Below are positions 14,577 to 23,018 of a stretch of DNA of 64,000 nucleotides, piece by piece. The stretch is taken from assembly GCA_934572535.1 (NCBI GenBank), contig CAKTLJ010000005.1, positions 1-64,000 on the forward strand, read 5' to 3'. The notes beneath the pieces are model-generated. The model made no database searches. It was not told the origin of the DNA and saw only the letters and a program-made list of their open reading frames with translations. Origin of the DNA: an uncultured Eubacteriales bacterium (GTDB taxonomy: Bacteria; Bacillota; Clostridia; Oscillospirales; Oscillospiraceae). The position numbers were made by a program, and so were the translations under genes. The stretch's first letter is position 1, and each line of letters starts with the position of its first letter.

Positions 14577-16817
14577 ATGATCACATTGCATTCCGGCGGC
14601 GTTTTTTGGCAGAAGGGCGCGCCTGTCCCCGCCTCTGTTGCTTCCCCCGCTGACCGGGAGAAGACCATGGCCTATCAGATCTTCCGCCGCCACAACCTGC
14701 GGGAGGAGGCCGGTCATCTCCACCTGAAATTTGACAGTCTCATCTCCCACGACATCACCTACGTGGGCATCATCCAGACCGCCAAGGCCAGCGGCCTGAC
14801 GGAGTTCCCTGTGCCCTACGTCATGACCAACTGCCACAACAGCCTGTGCGCCGTGGGCGGCACCATCAACGAGGACGACCACGTCTTCGGCCTGTCCGCT
14901 GCCATGAAATACGGCGGCAACTTCGTCCCCGCCAACCAGGCCGTCATCCACCAGTACGCCCGCGAAATGATGTCCGGCTGCGGCAAGATGATCCTGGGCT
15001 CCGACAGCCACACCCGCTACGGCGCCCTGGGCACCATGGGCGTGGGCGAGGGTGGCCCCGAGATCGTCAAGCAGCTGCTGAAGAACACCTACGACATCGC
15101 CGCCCCCCAGGTGGTGCTGGTCTACCTCACCGGCGAGCCTGCCCAGGGCGTAGGCCCCCACGACGTGGCCATCGCTCTCTGCGGAGAAGTCTATAAGAAC
15201 GGCTTTGTGAAGAACAAGGTCCTGGAGTTCGTTGGCCCCGGCATCAAGAATCTTCCTATGGACTACCGCATCGGCATCGACGTGATGACCACCGAGACCG
15301 CCTGCCTGTCCTCCATCTGGGAGACCGACGGCGCGGTGGAGGAGTATCTCGCCATCCACGGCCGTCCCGACCAGTACGAATCCCTGCACCCCCACGAGGG
15401 CGCTTACTACGACAGCATGATCACCATCGACCTGTCCAAGGTGGAGCCCATGGCCGCCCTTCCCTTCCACCCCTCCGAGGCCTACCCCATTCGGGAGCTC
15501 ATGGCAAACCCCGGCGATATCCTCCGGGAGGTGGAGAAGCAGGCCGCCGAACAGTTCGGCGACAAGGTCAACCTGCACCTGACGGACAAGCTCGTCAACG
15601 GCCAGATCGTGGTGGATCAGGGCGTCATCGCCGGCTGCGCCGGCGGCATGTATGACAACATCGCCGAGGCTGCCGCCATCCTGGACGGCCACGACGTGGG
15701 CAGCGGCTACTTCTCCCTGTCCATCTATCCCCCCTCCGTCCCTGTGAACCTGGAGCTCATCCGGAATGGGGTCCAGCAGTCCCTGCTGGAGGCCGGTGCG
15801 CTGTTCAAGCCCTGCTTCTGCGGCCCCTGCTTCGGCGCCGGAGACGTCCCCGCCAACAACGGCCTGTCCATCCGCCACACCACCCGCAACTTCCCCAACC
15901 GCGAGGGCTCCAAGCCCGGCGACGGCCAGCTGGCCGGGGTGGTCCTCATGGACGCCCGCTCCATCGCCGCCACCGCTCGGAACCACGGCGTACTGACACC
16001 CGCCACCGAGGTCTCCTACACCCAGCCCAAGCAGGGCAAGCGCGACTTCGACGCCCAGGTCTATGACCGCCGGGTGTACTTCGGCTTCGGCAAGCCCCAG
16101 GCGGACTACGCGCTGAAGTTCGGCCCCAACATCGCCGAGTGGCCCAAGATCCCCGCCCTGGCCGACAACATGCTCATGCAGGTCGCCTCCGTCCTCCGGG
16201 ACCCCGTCACCACCACCGACGAGCTGATCCCCTCCGGCGAGACCTCCTCCTATCGCTCCAACCCCATGAAGCTGGCCTCCTTCGCCCTGTCCCGCCGGGA
16301 CCCCGACTACGTTCCCCGCGCCCTGGCCACCCAGGAGCTGGAGACCGCCCGGCAGGCCGGTTCCTCCGCTCCCGCCGTGAAGGACGCCCTGGCCAAGCTG
16401 GGGCTGGGCGATGACGCCCTGGCCTCCATGCAGATCGGCTCGGTCATCTTTGCCAACAAGCCCGGCGACGGCTCCGCCCGTGAGCAGGCCGCCTCCTGCC
16501 AGCGCGTCCTGGGCGGCTGTGCCAACATCTGCTACGAGTTCGCCACCAAGCGCTACCGCTCCAACTGCGTCAACTGGGGTATGCTCCCCTTCACCCTGGC
16601 CGAGGGCGACGCCTTCCCCTACCAGCCCGGCGACTTCATCTACGTCCCCGACGTGAAGGCCAAGGTGGAGCAGGGCGACGAGATCTTCCCCGCCAAGGCG
16701 ATCACCGCAGAGGGCGTGAAGGACCTGACCCTGTATCTCAAGAACACCACCGGCGAGGAGCGGGACCTGCTGCTCACCGGCTGCCTGATGAATCACTACG
16801 CCGCGCAGAACGCGTAA
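14577..16817 (+). CDS. Aconitate hydratase
   Basis: Isomerises citrate to isocitrate through a [4Fe-4S] cluster. The 746-aa protein has the substrate loop GSDSHTRYGALGTMGVGEGG and two cysteine regions matching aconitase cluster ligands: AGCAGGMYDN (equivalent of the SCTNS region) and CFCGPCFGAGD (equivalent of the GCGPC region). These are followed by RNFPNREGS and the C-terminal swivel domain with the SNCVNWGMLPF segment. It belongs to the clostridial 'hydratase' variant rather than classical AcnA or AcnB. ATG at 14577 begins the family-typical MITLHSGGVFW; ribosome pairing is weak. It is followed by icd 13 bases later and divergent from citrate synthase. Confidence 0.93.
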   Translation: MITLHSGGVFWQKGAPVPASVASPADREKTMAYQIFRRHNLREEAGHLHLKFDSLISHDITYVGIIQTAKASGLTEFPVPYVMTNCHNSLCAVGGTINEDDHVFGLSAAMKYGGNFVPANQAVIHQYAREMMSGCGKMILGSDSHTRYGALGTMGVGEGGPEIVKQLLKNTYDIAAPQVVLVYLTGEPAQGVGPHDVAIALCGEVYKNGFVKNKVLEFVGPGIKNLPMDYRIGIDVMTTETACLSSIWETDGAVEEYLAIHGRPDQYESLHPHEGAYYDSMITIDLSKVEPMAALPFHPSEAYPIRELMANPGDILREVEKQAAEQFGDKVNLHLTDKLVNGQIVVDQGVIAGCAGGMYDNIAEAAAILDGHDVGSGYFSLSIYPPSVPVNLELIRNGVQQSLLEAGALFKPCFCGPCFGAGDVPANNGLSIRHTTRNFPNREGSKPGDGQLAGVVLMDARSIAATARNHGVLTPATEVSYTQPKQGKRDFDAQVYDRRVYFGFGKPQADYALKFGPNIAEWPKIPALADNMLMQVASVLRDPVTTTDELIPSGETSSYRSNPMKLASFALSRRDPDYVPRALATQELETARQAGSSAPAVKDALAKLGLGDDALASMQIGSVIFANKPGDGSAREQAASCQRVLGGCANICYEFATKRYRSNCVNWGMLPFTLAEGDAFPYQPGDFIYVPDVKAKVEQGDEIFPAKAITAEGVKDLTLYLKNTTGEERDLLLTGCLMNHYAAQNA

Positions 16818-16830
16818 GGGGGGAAGAACC

Positions 16831-18051
16831 ATGGAAAAAATCAAGATGCCCAACCCCATCGTGGAGATCGACGGCGACGAAATGACCCGCGTCCTCTGGG
16901 CCATGATCAAGGACGAGCTGATCAAGCCCTTTGTGGCCCTGAACACCGAATACTATGACCTCTGCCTGCCCAACCGGGACGCCACCGACGACCAGATCAC
17001 CGTCCAGGCCGCCGAGGCCATCAAGCGCCTCCACGTGGGCGTCAAGTGCGCCACGATCACCCCCAACCTCCAGCGGATGGAGGAGTACAGCTTAAAGCAG
17101 ATGTGGAAGTCCCCCAACGCCACCATCCGTGCCGCCCTGGACGGCACGGTCTTCCGGGCACCCATCCTGCTCTCCAACGTCAAGCCCGTGGTCTCCTGCT
17201 GGAAGAAGCCCATCACCATCGCCCGCCACGCCTATGGCGACATCTACAAGGCCGTGGAGTACCGGGTCCCCGGCCCGGGCAAGGCCGAGCTGGTCTTCAC
17301 CGACGACAAGGGCAACGAGACCTCCCGCCAGACCATCTTTGACTTCAAGGGACCCGGCGTTCTTCAGGGGATGCACAACCGGGACGACTCCATCCTCTCC
17401 TTCGCCCGGAGCTGCTTCACCTACGCCCTGGAGGTGGGGCAGGACGTGTGGTTCTCCACCAAGGACACCATCTCCAAGGAGTATGACCAGACCTTCAAGC
17501 TCCTCTTCCAGAAGGTCTTCGACGAGGAGTACAAGGAGAAGTTTGATCAGGCCGGTCTCACCTACCGCTACGCCCTCATCGACGACGTGGCCGCCAAGGT
17601 CATCCGCTCCCAGGGCGGCATGATCTGGGCCTGCAAGAACTACGACGGCGACGTGATGAGCGACCTCATTGCCGCCGCCTCCGGCTCCCTGCCCATGATG
17701 ACCAGCGTCCTGGTCAGCCCCGACGGCAACTTCGAGTACGAAGCCGCCCACGGCACCATCACCGACCACTACCGCCGCTATCAGAAGGGCGAGGCCCTGT
17801 CCTCCAACCCCCTGGCCACCATGGCTGCCTGGTCCGGCGCGCTGAAAAAGCGGGGCGAACTGGACGGAAACGCCGACCTGATGCGCTTCGCCGACTGCCT
17901 GTTCCAGGCCGGCCTGGACGTCTTCGAGGCGGGCTACTTCTCCGAGGACCTGGCCATGCTGTGCGACCGCTCCGAGTACAAGGAGATGCCTGAGAACGGC
18001 AAGCTCATGCGCCTCATCCGCACCCGCCTGGAAGCGCTGCTCAGCGCGTAA
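16831..18051 (+). CDS. icd: Isocitrate dehydrogenase, homodimeric type II
   Basis: Oxidatively decarboxylates isocitrate to 2-oxoglutarate. The 406-aa sequence follows the eukaryote-like type II enzymes closely (IVEIDGDEMTR, WKSPNATIR, GPGVLQGMHN, WACKNYDGDV, MMTSVLVSPDG). Substrate-binding Ser94-Asn96-Arg100 (SPNATIR) is present. In NADP enzymes the coenzyme loop reads HGTVTRHYR, and the Arg and His hold the 2'-phosphate; here it is HGTITDHYR, with Asp312 replacing the Arg. An Asp at this site is the substitution reported for NAD-dependent type II enzymes, so NAD use is predicted. The gene is co-transcribed with aconitase. Confidence 0.95.
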   Translation: MEKIKMPNPIVEIDGDEMTRVLWAMIKDELIKPFVALNTEYYDLCLPNRDATDDQITVQAAEAIKRLHVGVKCATITPNLQRMEEYSLKQMWKSPNATIRAALDGTVFRAPILLSNVKPVVSCWKKPITIARHAYGDIYKAVEYRVPGPGKAELVFTDDKGNETSRQTIFDFKGPGVLQGMHNRDDSILSFARSCFTYALEVGQDVWFSTKDTISKEYDQTFKLLFQKVFDEEYKEKFDQAGLTYRYALIDDVAAKVIRSQGGMIWACKNYDGDVMSDLIAAASGSLPMMTSVLVSPDGNFEYEAAHGTITDHYRRYQKGEALSSNPLATMAAWSGALKKRGELDGNADLMRFADCLFQAGLDVFEAGYFSEDLAMLCDRSEYKEMPENGKLMRLIRTRLEALLSA

Positions 18052-18108
18052 GCTCCAGGCCTTGTAAAACAAATATCGTAACAGCTGCCCGAGATAGGGG
18101 AAGCTGAC

Positions 18109-18145
18109 AAAAGGGGTATGTGCCGTTTCGGTACATACCCCTTTT
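18109..18145. terminator. Bidirectional terminator between icd and merR
   Basis: AAAAGGGGTATGTGCC (18109-18124) pairs with GGTACATACCCCTTTT (18130-18145), one mismatch, with a GTTTC loop. The convergent genes end on either side. Confidence 0.85.
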
Positions 18146-18172
18146 GTATCGTGCGGCTGCTTTGTGCACCGC

Positions 18173-18616
18173 TTAGTCCATTTGATGGGCATTCTCATAC
18201 GCCCGCCGGATCTCTTCCGGCAGTTGATCTGGGATCATCGCCGGGATCGCGTCCTCGTTTCCGTCCTTTATGGCCTGGGTGTAGTACCAGGACTTGAATT
18301 TCAGCATATCCAGCGCCCGGTTCATGCGCGCGATCTCCTCCTCCATGTGCGCTCTCTGCGTCTCGATCAACACCTTGCGCTTTGAATAGGTGGATGGTCC
18401 CTCCACGCACCAATCCATAAACTGGCGGATGTCCTTGATCTCCAGCCCCGCCTTTTTCAGGCATTCGATCACACGGAGCGCCTCAAGCTCCGTGTCGCTG
18501 AATTTGCGGATGCCGGACACCCGCGTCATGTTTGGGAAGAGTCCCTGCTTATCGTAATAGCGCAGCGTAGAAACCGGCAAGCCGAACATCTCCGCCACCT
18601 GTCCAATTGAGTACAT
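18173..18616 (-). CDS. MerR-family transcriptional regulator
   Basis: DNA-binding regulator of 147 aa. The winged helix-turn-helix is at the N-terminus (MYSIGQVAEMFGLPVSTLRYYDKQGLFP, residues 1-28), then the second HTH part (IRKFSDTELEALRVIECLKKAGL) and a dimerisation coiled coil (about 85-120). The C-terminal 25 residues lack the metal-binding cysteines of metal sensors, so an organic or redox signal is more likely. The start at 18616 has GGAGG seven bases upstream. It is divergent from an oxidoreductase cluster whose promoter has the 19-base spacer typical of MerR targets. Confidence 0.93.
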   Translation of the reverse strand: MYSIGQVAEMFGLPVSTLRYYDKQGLFPNMTRVSGIRKFSDTELEALRVIECLKKAGLEIKDIRQFMDWCVEGPSTYSKRKVLIETQRAHMEEEIARMNRALDMLKFKSWYYTQAIKDGNEDAIPAMIPDQLPEEIRRAYENAHQMD

Positions 18617-18647
18617 AAAATTTCCTCCAAAAAATTCAAAAAACATC

Positions 18648-18678
18648 TTGACTTGAAGTTAGGTTTAGGTGCTATCCT
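18648..18678 (+). promoter_or_regulatory. MerR-type promoter with 19-bp spacer
   Basis: TTGACT (18648-18653) and TATCCT (18673-18678) are separated by 19 bases instead of 17, the overlong spacing that MerR regulators correct by twisting DNA. The spacer contains an imperfect dyad (ACTTGAAGTT / AGGTTTAGGT, 18651-18670). Confidence 0.75.
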
Positions 18679-18721
18679 GAGTATACCACCAAGAAAACCC
18701 AAACGCAAGGAGTGTTTTACG

Positions 18722-19261
18722 ATGAATCAAAAGGTCCTCATTCTTTCTTCCAGCCCCCGCAAGGGCGGCAATTCGGAAACGCTGGCGGCAGCCTTCGCCA
18801 AGGGCGCGCAGGAGGCAGGCGATCAGGTGGAGACCGTGTATCTGCGGGAAACGCAGGTCGGCTTCTGCAAGGGCTGCTTCGCCTGCCACAAGCTGGGGCA
18901 CTGCGTTATCCAGGACGACGCAGTGAGGATCGCCTCCAAGATGCACGATGCCGATGTACTGGTCTTCGTCACGCCCGTCTACTACTACAGCGTCAGCGGC
19001 CAACTCAAGACCATGCTCGACCGCGCGAACCCGCTGTATGGGAGTGACTACGCCTTCACCAAGGCGTATCTGCTGGCAACGGCAGCGGAGGACGGCCCCA
19101 AAACCGTCGAGGGCGCCGAAAAAGCCGTACAGGGCTGGGTGGATTGCTTCCCGCGCTGTGAGCTGGTGGACACCGTGTTCGCAGGCGGCGTCAATGACAT
19201 TGGTGAGATCGCGGGGCATCCCGCATTGGAACGAGCCTATCAGATGGGTAAAGAGAGTTGA
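18722..19261 (+). CDS. Flavodoxin-like NAD(P)H-dependent oxidoreductase
   Basis: Predicted FMN-binding oxidoreductase of the NADPH-dependent FMN reductase/iron-sulfur flavoprotein group. The phosphate-binding loop is SSSPRKGGNSETLA (residues about 8-21), followed by a cysteine-bearing stretch GFCKGCFACHKLGHCVIQDDA (about 47-67) and the isoalloxazine loop TPVYYYSVSGQLKTMLDR. The Cys pattern resembles small iron-sulfur flavoproteins but lacks a full CX2CX2C-X5-C ferredoxin-type arrangement, so a cluster is uncertain. AAGGAG precedes ATG at 18722. It is the first gene under the divergent MerR promoter. Confidence 0.9.
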   Translation: MNQKVLILSSSPRKGGNSETLAAAFAKGAQEAGDQVETVYLRETQVGFCKGCFACHKLGHCVIQDDAVRIASKMHDADVLVFVTPVYYYSVSGQLKTMLDRANPLYGSDYAFTKAYLLATAAEDGPKTVEGAEKAVQGWVDCFPRCELVDTVFAGGVNDIGEIAGHPALERAYQMGKES

Positions 19262-19309
19262 ACAGGCAGGTCACAAAACAAATCTTAAACCGACAGGAGG
19301 GAACCGAAA

Positions 19310-19522
19310 ATGGCAGAAAAACAAACAGCGGGCCGAGAGGCTTTGGGGGAATTTGCACCCAAGTTTGCGCAACTCAATGACGATGTTCTGTTCGGTCAGG
19401 TTTGGAGCCGGGAGGACAAGCTCTCCCTGCGGGATCGCAGCGTGGTGACCGTGGTGGCGCTGATGGCGCAGGGCCTGACAGAAAGGCGACAGGCAAGGAG
19501 GTTTGAGGCATGGACGCACTGA
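19310..19522 (+). pseudogene. Truncated carboxymuconolactone decarboxylase (AhpD-like) gene
   Basis: The first 57 residues match the N-terminal half of carboxymuconolactone decarboxylase family proteins (REALGEFAPKFAQLNDDVLFGQVWSRE..., then DRSVVTVVALMAQGLT). Homology then stops abruptly and 13 unrelated residues lead to a stop inside the next gene. The normal helical second half (about 50 residues) is missing. The simplest reading is a deletion that removed the 3' half of the gene and left the intergenic ribosome site of the downstream hydrolase. It could still be translated as a 70-aa product, but an active enzyme is unlikely. Confidence 0.75.
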
Positions 19523-20481
19523 ATTTGACACAGGAATGGGACAAGGTCTTCCCGAAAAGCGACAAGGTCGAGCACAGAAAGGTGACCTTCCGCAACCGCT
19601 ACGGCATCACGCTGGCGGCTGATCTGTATACGCCGAAGGACACCGCTGGCAAGCTGCCCGCCCTCGCCGTCAGCGGTCCATTCGGCGCGGTGAAGGAGCA
19701 GGCCTCCGGCCTGTACGCGCAGAAGCTGGCAGAGCTGGGCTTTCTGACCATCGCCTTTGATCCGTCTTACACCGGCGAGAGCGGCGGCACGCCCCGATCT
19801 GTGGCCTCACCGGATATCAACACCGAGGACTTCTGCGCAGCAGTGGATTTTCTCTCCGTGCAGGAGAGGGTGGACGCGGACAGGATCGGCATCCTCGGCA
19901 TCTGTGGCTGGGGCGGCATGGCCCTCAACGCGGCTGCCATCGACACCCGCATCAAGGCGACTGCCGCCATGACCATGTACGACATGAGCCGAGTGACTGC
20001 CAACGGCTACTTTGACAACGAGGACAGCGAGCAGGCCCGCTTTGAAAAGCGAAGCGCCTGGAACAAGCAGCGCACCGAGGACTACAAAAACGGGACCTAC
20101 GCGCTGGCAGGCGGCGTGGTCGAGCCCCTGCCGGAGGACGCGCCGCAGTTTGTAAAGGATTACTACGCCTATTACAAAACCCCGCGTGGCTACCATCCCC
20201 GCAGCCTCAACTCCAACAACGGCTGGAATGTGACATCTTCGCTTTCCTTCCTGAATATGCCGCTCTTGCAGTACAGCAGTGAGATCCGCTCCGCCGTCCT
20301 GCTGGTGCACGGCGAAAAGGCGCATTCTCGCTATTTCAGCGAGACGGCTTACCGCAATCTGACCGGCAGCAACAAGGAACTGCTGCTCATCCCCGACGCC
20401 AACCACACCGACCTCTACGACCGAATGGACATCATTCCGTTTGAACGGCTTCGCGCGTTTTTCGCGACGCACCTGGCCTGA
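19510..20481 (+). CDS. Alpha/beta hydrolase, dienelactone-hydrolase-like
   Basis: A 323-aa alpha/beta hydrolase with no signal peptide. The nucleophile elbow reads LGICGWGG (Cys132 as predicted nucleophile in place of Ser, as in dienelactone hydrolases). The catalytic His is in DANHTDLYD near the C-terminus, and the oxyanion region follows ALAVSGPFG. The start has AAGGAGG eight bases upstream. It shares a MerR-controlled cassette with a flavin oxidoreductase and a broken carboxymuconolactone decarboxylase gene, a common set in Firmicutes and proteobacteria. The substrate is unknown. Confidence 0.9.
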   Translation: MDALNLTQEWDKVFPKSDKVEHRKVTFRNRYGITLAADLYTPKDTAGKLPALAVSGPFGAVKEQASGLYAQKLAELGFLTIAFDPSYTGESGGTPRSVASPDINTEDFCAAVDFLSVQERVDADRIGILGICGWGGMALNAAAIDTRIKATAAMTMYDMSRVTANGYFDNEDSEQARFEKRSAWNKQRTEDYKNGTYALAGGVVEPLPEDAPQFVKDYYAYYKTPRGYHPRSLNSNNGWNVTSSLSFLNMPLLQYSSEIRSAVLLVHGEKAHSRYFSETAYRNLTGSNKELLLIPDANHTDLYDRMDIIPFERLRAFFATHLA

Positions 20482-20496
20482 GACCGCGCGTCTGCC

Positions 20497-20525
20497 TTGT
20501 CTGCAAACACGTCTTGTGATACAAT
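20497..20525 (+). promoter_or_regulatory. Sigma-A promoter of the moaC operon
   Basis: TTGTCT (20497-20502) and TACAAT (20520-20525) are 17 bases apart, about 34 bases before moaC. Confidence 0.7.
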
Positions 20526-20558
20526 GGGGCGAAAGAAGCATCAACGGAGGAAACCGCT

Positions 20559-21047
20559 ATGTCGCAGGACTTCACCCACTTTGACAAGGCAGGCAGCGCC
20601 ATCATGGTAGACGTCTCTGAAAAGGAGAGCACCCACCGCACCGCCGTGGCCCAAGGGGTCATTCTGGCAGGCCGGGAGGTCTTGGCCGCTGTCTCCGACA
20701 AAACCGCCAGGAAGGGCGACGTTCTGGGCGTGGCCCGGGTGGCCGGGATCATGGCCGTGAAGCAGACCGCCTCGCTGATCCCTCTGTGCCACAGCCTCCT
20801 CCTCACCCGCTCGGCGGTGGACTTCACCCTGGAGGAGGACCGGATCGTCGCCCGCTGCACCGTGGCGTGCGACGGCAAGACCGGCGTGGAGATGGAAGCC
20901 CTCACCGGGGTCTCCGTCGCCCTGCTGACCATCTATGACATGTGCAAGGCCATCAGCAAGGAAATGGTCATCACCGACGTGCATCTCGTCACCAAGACCG
21001 GGGGCGCAAGCGGTGCCTTTTCCTTTGGGGGACAGCAGAATGGTTGA
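20559..21047 (+). CDS. moaC: Cyclic pyranopterin monophosphate synthase
   Basis: Second enzyme of molybdopterin synthesis, converting the MoaA product to cyclic pyranopterin monophosphate. The 162-aa protein shows the family signatures [20 protein letters not shown] (residues about 74-83) and [38 protein letters not shown] precedes the start. Its 3' end overlaps moaA by eight bases, so the first two pathway enzymes are translationally coupled. Confidence 0.96.
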   Translation: MSQDFTHFDKAGSAIMVDVSEKESTHRTAVAQGVILAGREVLAAVSDKTARKGDVLGVARVAGIMAVKQTASLIPLCHSLLLTRSAVDFTLEEDRIVARCTVACDGKTGVEMEALTGVSVALLTIYDMCKAISKEMVITDVHLVTKTGGASGAFSFGGQQNG

Positions 21048-22011
21048 CGGGCTGGGCCGGACCATCGACTACCTTCGGGTCTCGGTCACGGACCGCTGCC
21101 AGCTGCGGTGCGTCTACTGTATGCCCGAGCAGGGCGTTCCCGCCCTGACCCATCAGGAGATCCTGCGGTTTGACGAGGTCACCCGCCTGTGCACCCTCTT
21201 CGCCCAGCTTGGCATCCGCAAGGTGAAGGTGACGGGGGGAGAACCCCTCTGCCGCAAGGCTCTCCCCCACCTGATCCAACAGCTCAAAGCCGTCCCCGGC
21301 ATCGACCAGGTCACCTTGACCACCAACGGCGTGGACCTGGCCCCTTCCTGGCAGGCCCTGTGTCAGGCCGGGTTGGACGGCGTAAACATCAGCCTGGACA
21401 CCCTGGACCGGGCGCTGTACGCCAAGCTGACCCGCCGGGACCGGCTCGACGACGCCCTAAAAGGCCTCCGTCTAGCGGCGGCCAGCGGTCAAATGCCCGT
21501 GAAGGTCAACTGCGTCCCCACGACCCGGGCGCAGCTTCTCTGGGATGTGGCGGAGCTGGCCCGGACGCAGTCCATCCACGTGCGCTTCATCGAGAGGATG
21601 CCTGTGGGGCTTGGACGGGATGTCCCCTCCCTCTCCGCAGCGGAAACCAAGGCCGTGCTGGAAGCGGCCTTCGGCCCCCTCTCCCCAACGGATGGCCCCG
21701 CAGGGAACGGACCGGCGGAATACTTCTGCCTACCCGGCTTCCGGGGAACGATCGGCTTCATCAGCGCCCTGAGCCACACCTTCTGTCAGAACTGCAACCG
21801 GGTCCGCCTGACCGCCACCGGATTTTTAAAGCCCTGCCTACAGTTCGCCCACGGCGTGGATTTGAGAGGTCCCCTTCGCGCGGGAGCCTCCGACCAGGCA
21901 CTTCTGGCCCACATGGCGGCAGCCATCCGCGCCAAACCCAGCGCCCATCACTTCGGCGCTCCCTTCACCCAAGGGGACGAGCGGCGAAACATGCGTCAAA
22001 TCGGAGGATAA
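21040..22011 (+). CDS. moaA: GTP 3',8-cyclase (radical SAM)
   Basis: Radical SAM enzyme that starts molybdopterin synthesis from GTP. The N-terminal CQLRCVYC (CX3CX2C) binds the SAM [4Fe-4S] cluster and the C-terminal CQNC...C (CX2CX13C, in [14 protein letters not shown]) binds the second cluster. GGEPLCRK is the SAM-binding GGE motif. The 323-aa length is normal. The start at 21040 overlaps the moaC stop and is preceded by GGGGGACAGCAG. The characteristic C-terminal double glycine is present (IGG). Confidence 0.96.
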   Translation: MVDGLGRTIDYLRVSVTDRCQLRCVYCMPEQGVPALTHQEILRFDEVTRLCTLFAQLGIRKVKVTGGEPLCRKALPHLIQQLKAVPGIDQVTLTTNGVDLAPSWQALCQAGLDGVNISLDTLDRALYAKLTRRDRLDDALKGLRLAAASGQMPVKVNCVPTTRAQLLWDVAELARTQSIHVRFIERMPVGLGRDVPSLSAAETKAVLEAAFGPLSPTDGPAGNGPAEYFCLPGFRGTIGFISALSHTFCQNCNRVRLTATGFLKPCLQFAHGVDLRGPLRAGASDQALLAHMAAAIRAKPSAHHFGAPFTQGDERRNMRQIGG

Positions 22012-22015
22012 TACC

Positions 22016-22465
22016 ATGGGAACCATCATTGCTGTCTGTATCAGCCCAGAAAAAGGGACCCCAAAAAAAGATGTGGGCTCTGCGGTCCTTCTCGAAAATT
22101 GGGGGCTGGCGCAGGACGCCCATGCCGGTACATGGCACCGACAGGTCAGCCTTTTGAGCTATGAAAAGTTCCAGGCCTTTCAGGCCAGCGGCGCGGACGT
22201 GATCCCCGGGGCCTTTGGGGAGAACCTTTTGGTCTCTGGCTTCGATTTCCGGTCCCTGCCGGTGGGGACCAGGCTTCGCTGCGGAGACGTCCTCCTCGAA
22301 GTGACCCAGATCGGAAAGCAATGCCACCACGGCTGCGATATTTTCCAGCGTATGGGGACGTGCATCATGCCCACGGAGGGTATCTTTGCCCGGGTCCTCC
22401 ACGGTGGCCTCATCTCCGCAGGGGATGAAATGGTCTTGCACCAGGAAGAGGAGGCGTGTCTATGA
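22016..22465 (+). CDS. MOSC-domain protein
   Basis: A stand-alone MOSC domain (149 aa). MOSC domains bind or transfer the molybdenum cofactor sulfur. Visible features are DAHAGTWHRQVSLL near residue 34, the conserved GAFGENLLVSGFD (about 65-77), and VTQIGKQCHHGCDIFQRMG (about 95-113), which carries the conserved Cys. In molybdenum operons such proteins are linked with cofactor sulfuration. It lies four bases after moaA and overlaps mog by four. Confidence 0.93.
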   Translation: MGTIIAVCISPEKGTPKKDVGSAVLLENWGLAQDAHAGTWHRQVSLLSYEKFQAFQASGADVIPGAFGENLLVSGFDFRSLPVGTRLRCGDVLLEVTQIGKQCHHGCDIFQRMGTCIMPTEGIFARVLHGGLISAGDEMVLHQEEEACL

Positions 22466-22962
22466 GCAACTGCAAGCGTGTGGCCATCCTCGTATCCAGC
22501 GACAGCGCCTTCCGGGGCGAGCGGGAGGACCTGAGCGGCCCAGAGATCCGGCGGATCATGGAGGGCAACGGATATACCATCGTCTCCTCCACCATCCTGC
22601 CCGACGCGCGGGCGCAGCTGGCTCAGACCATGGCAGACATCGCCGACCAAGGTCGGGCGGACCTGATCCTGACCTCCGGCGGCACGGGCTTCTCTCCCCG
22701 AGACTGTATGCCCGAGGCCACCCAGGACGTGATCCAGCGGGCAGTCCCGGGCATCCCCGAGGCCATGCGCGCCTACTCCATGCAGATAACCAAGCGGGCC
22801 ATGCTCACCCGGGCGGCAGCGGGCATCCGCAACCGGACCCTGATCGTCAACCTGCCCGGCAGCCCCAAGGCAGTTCGGGAATGTCTGGAATACATCGTCG
22901 AACCCCTGGCGCACGGGTTGGAGATCCTCACCGGGGAATCCTCCAACTGCGCCAGACTCTGA
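22462..22962 (+). CDS. mog: Molybdopterin adenylyltransferase (MogA/MoaB family)
   Basis: Adenylates molybdopterin before metal insertion. The 166-aa protein has the MPT-binding TSGGTGFSPRDCMPEAT motif (residues about 72-88) and NLPGSPKAVRECLE near the C-terminus, both diagnostic. The start at 22462 overlaps the MOSC stop as ATGA and has GGAGG seven bases upstream. It ends the moaC-moaA-MOSC-mog operon at a strong bidirectional terminator. Confidence 0.94.
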   Translation: MSNCKRVAILVSSDSAFRGEREDLSGPEIRRIMEGNGYTIVSSTILPDARAQLAQTMADIADQGRADLILTSGGTGFSPRDCMPEATQDVIQRAVPGIPEAMRAYSMQITKRAMLTRAAAGIRNRTLIVNLPGSPKAVRECLEYIVEPLAHGLEILTGESSNCARL

Positions 22963-22964
22963 GC

Positions 22965-23006
22965 AAAAAAACTCCTTGATCCCCATGGGATTCAAGGAGT
23001 TTTTTT
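22965..23006. terminator. Bidirectional terminator between mog and the cysteine desulfurase gene
   Basis: Seven A, then ACTCCTTGA-TCCC (to 22983) pairs with GGGATTCAAGGAGT and seven T (to 23006), with one bulged base. The two converging operons end here. Confidence 0.92.
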
Positions 23007-23018
23007 GTTTCCAATGCA

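Noticed and set aside
14511..16946. 811-codon open frame opposite aconitase
   Set aside because: Antisense shadow of a high-GC gene, with Gly/Val/Asp-rich low-information sequence.
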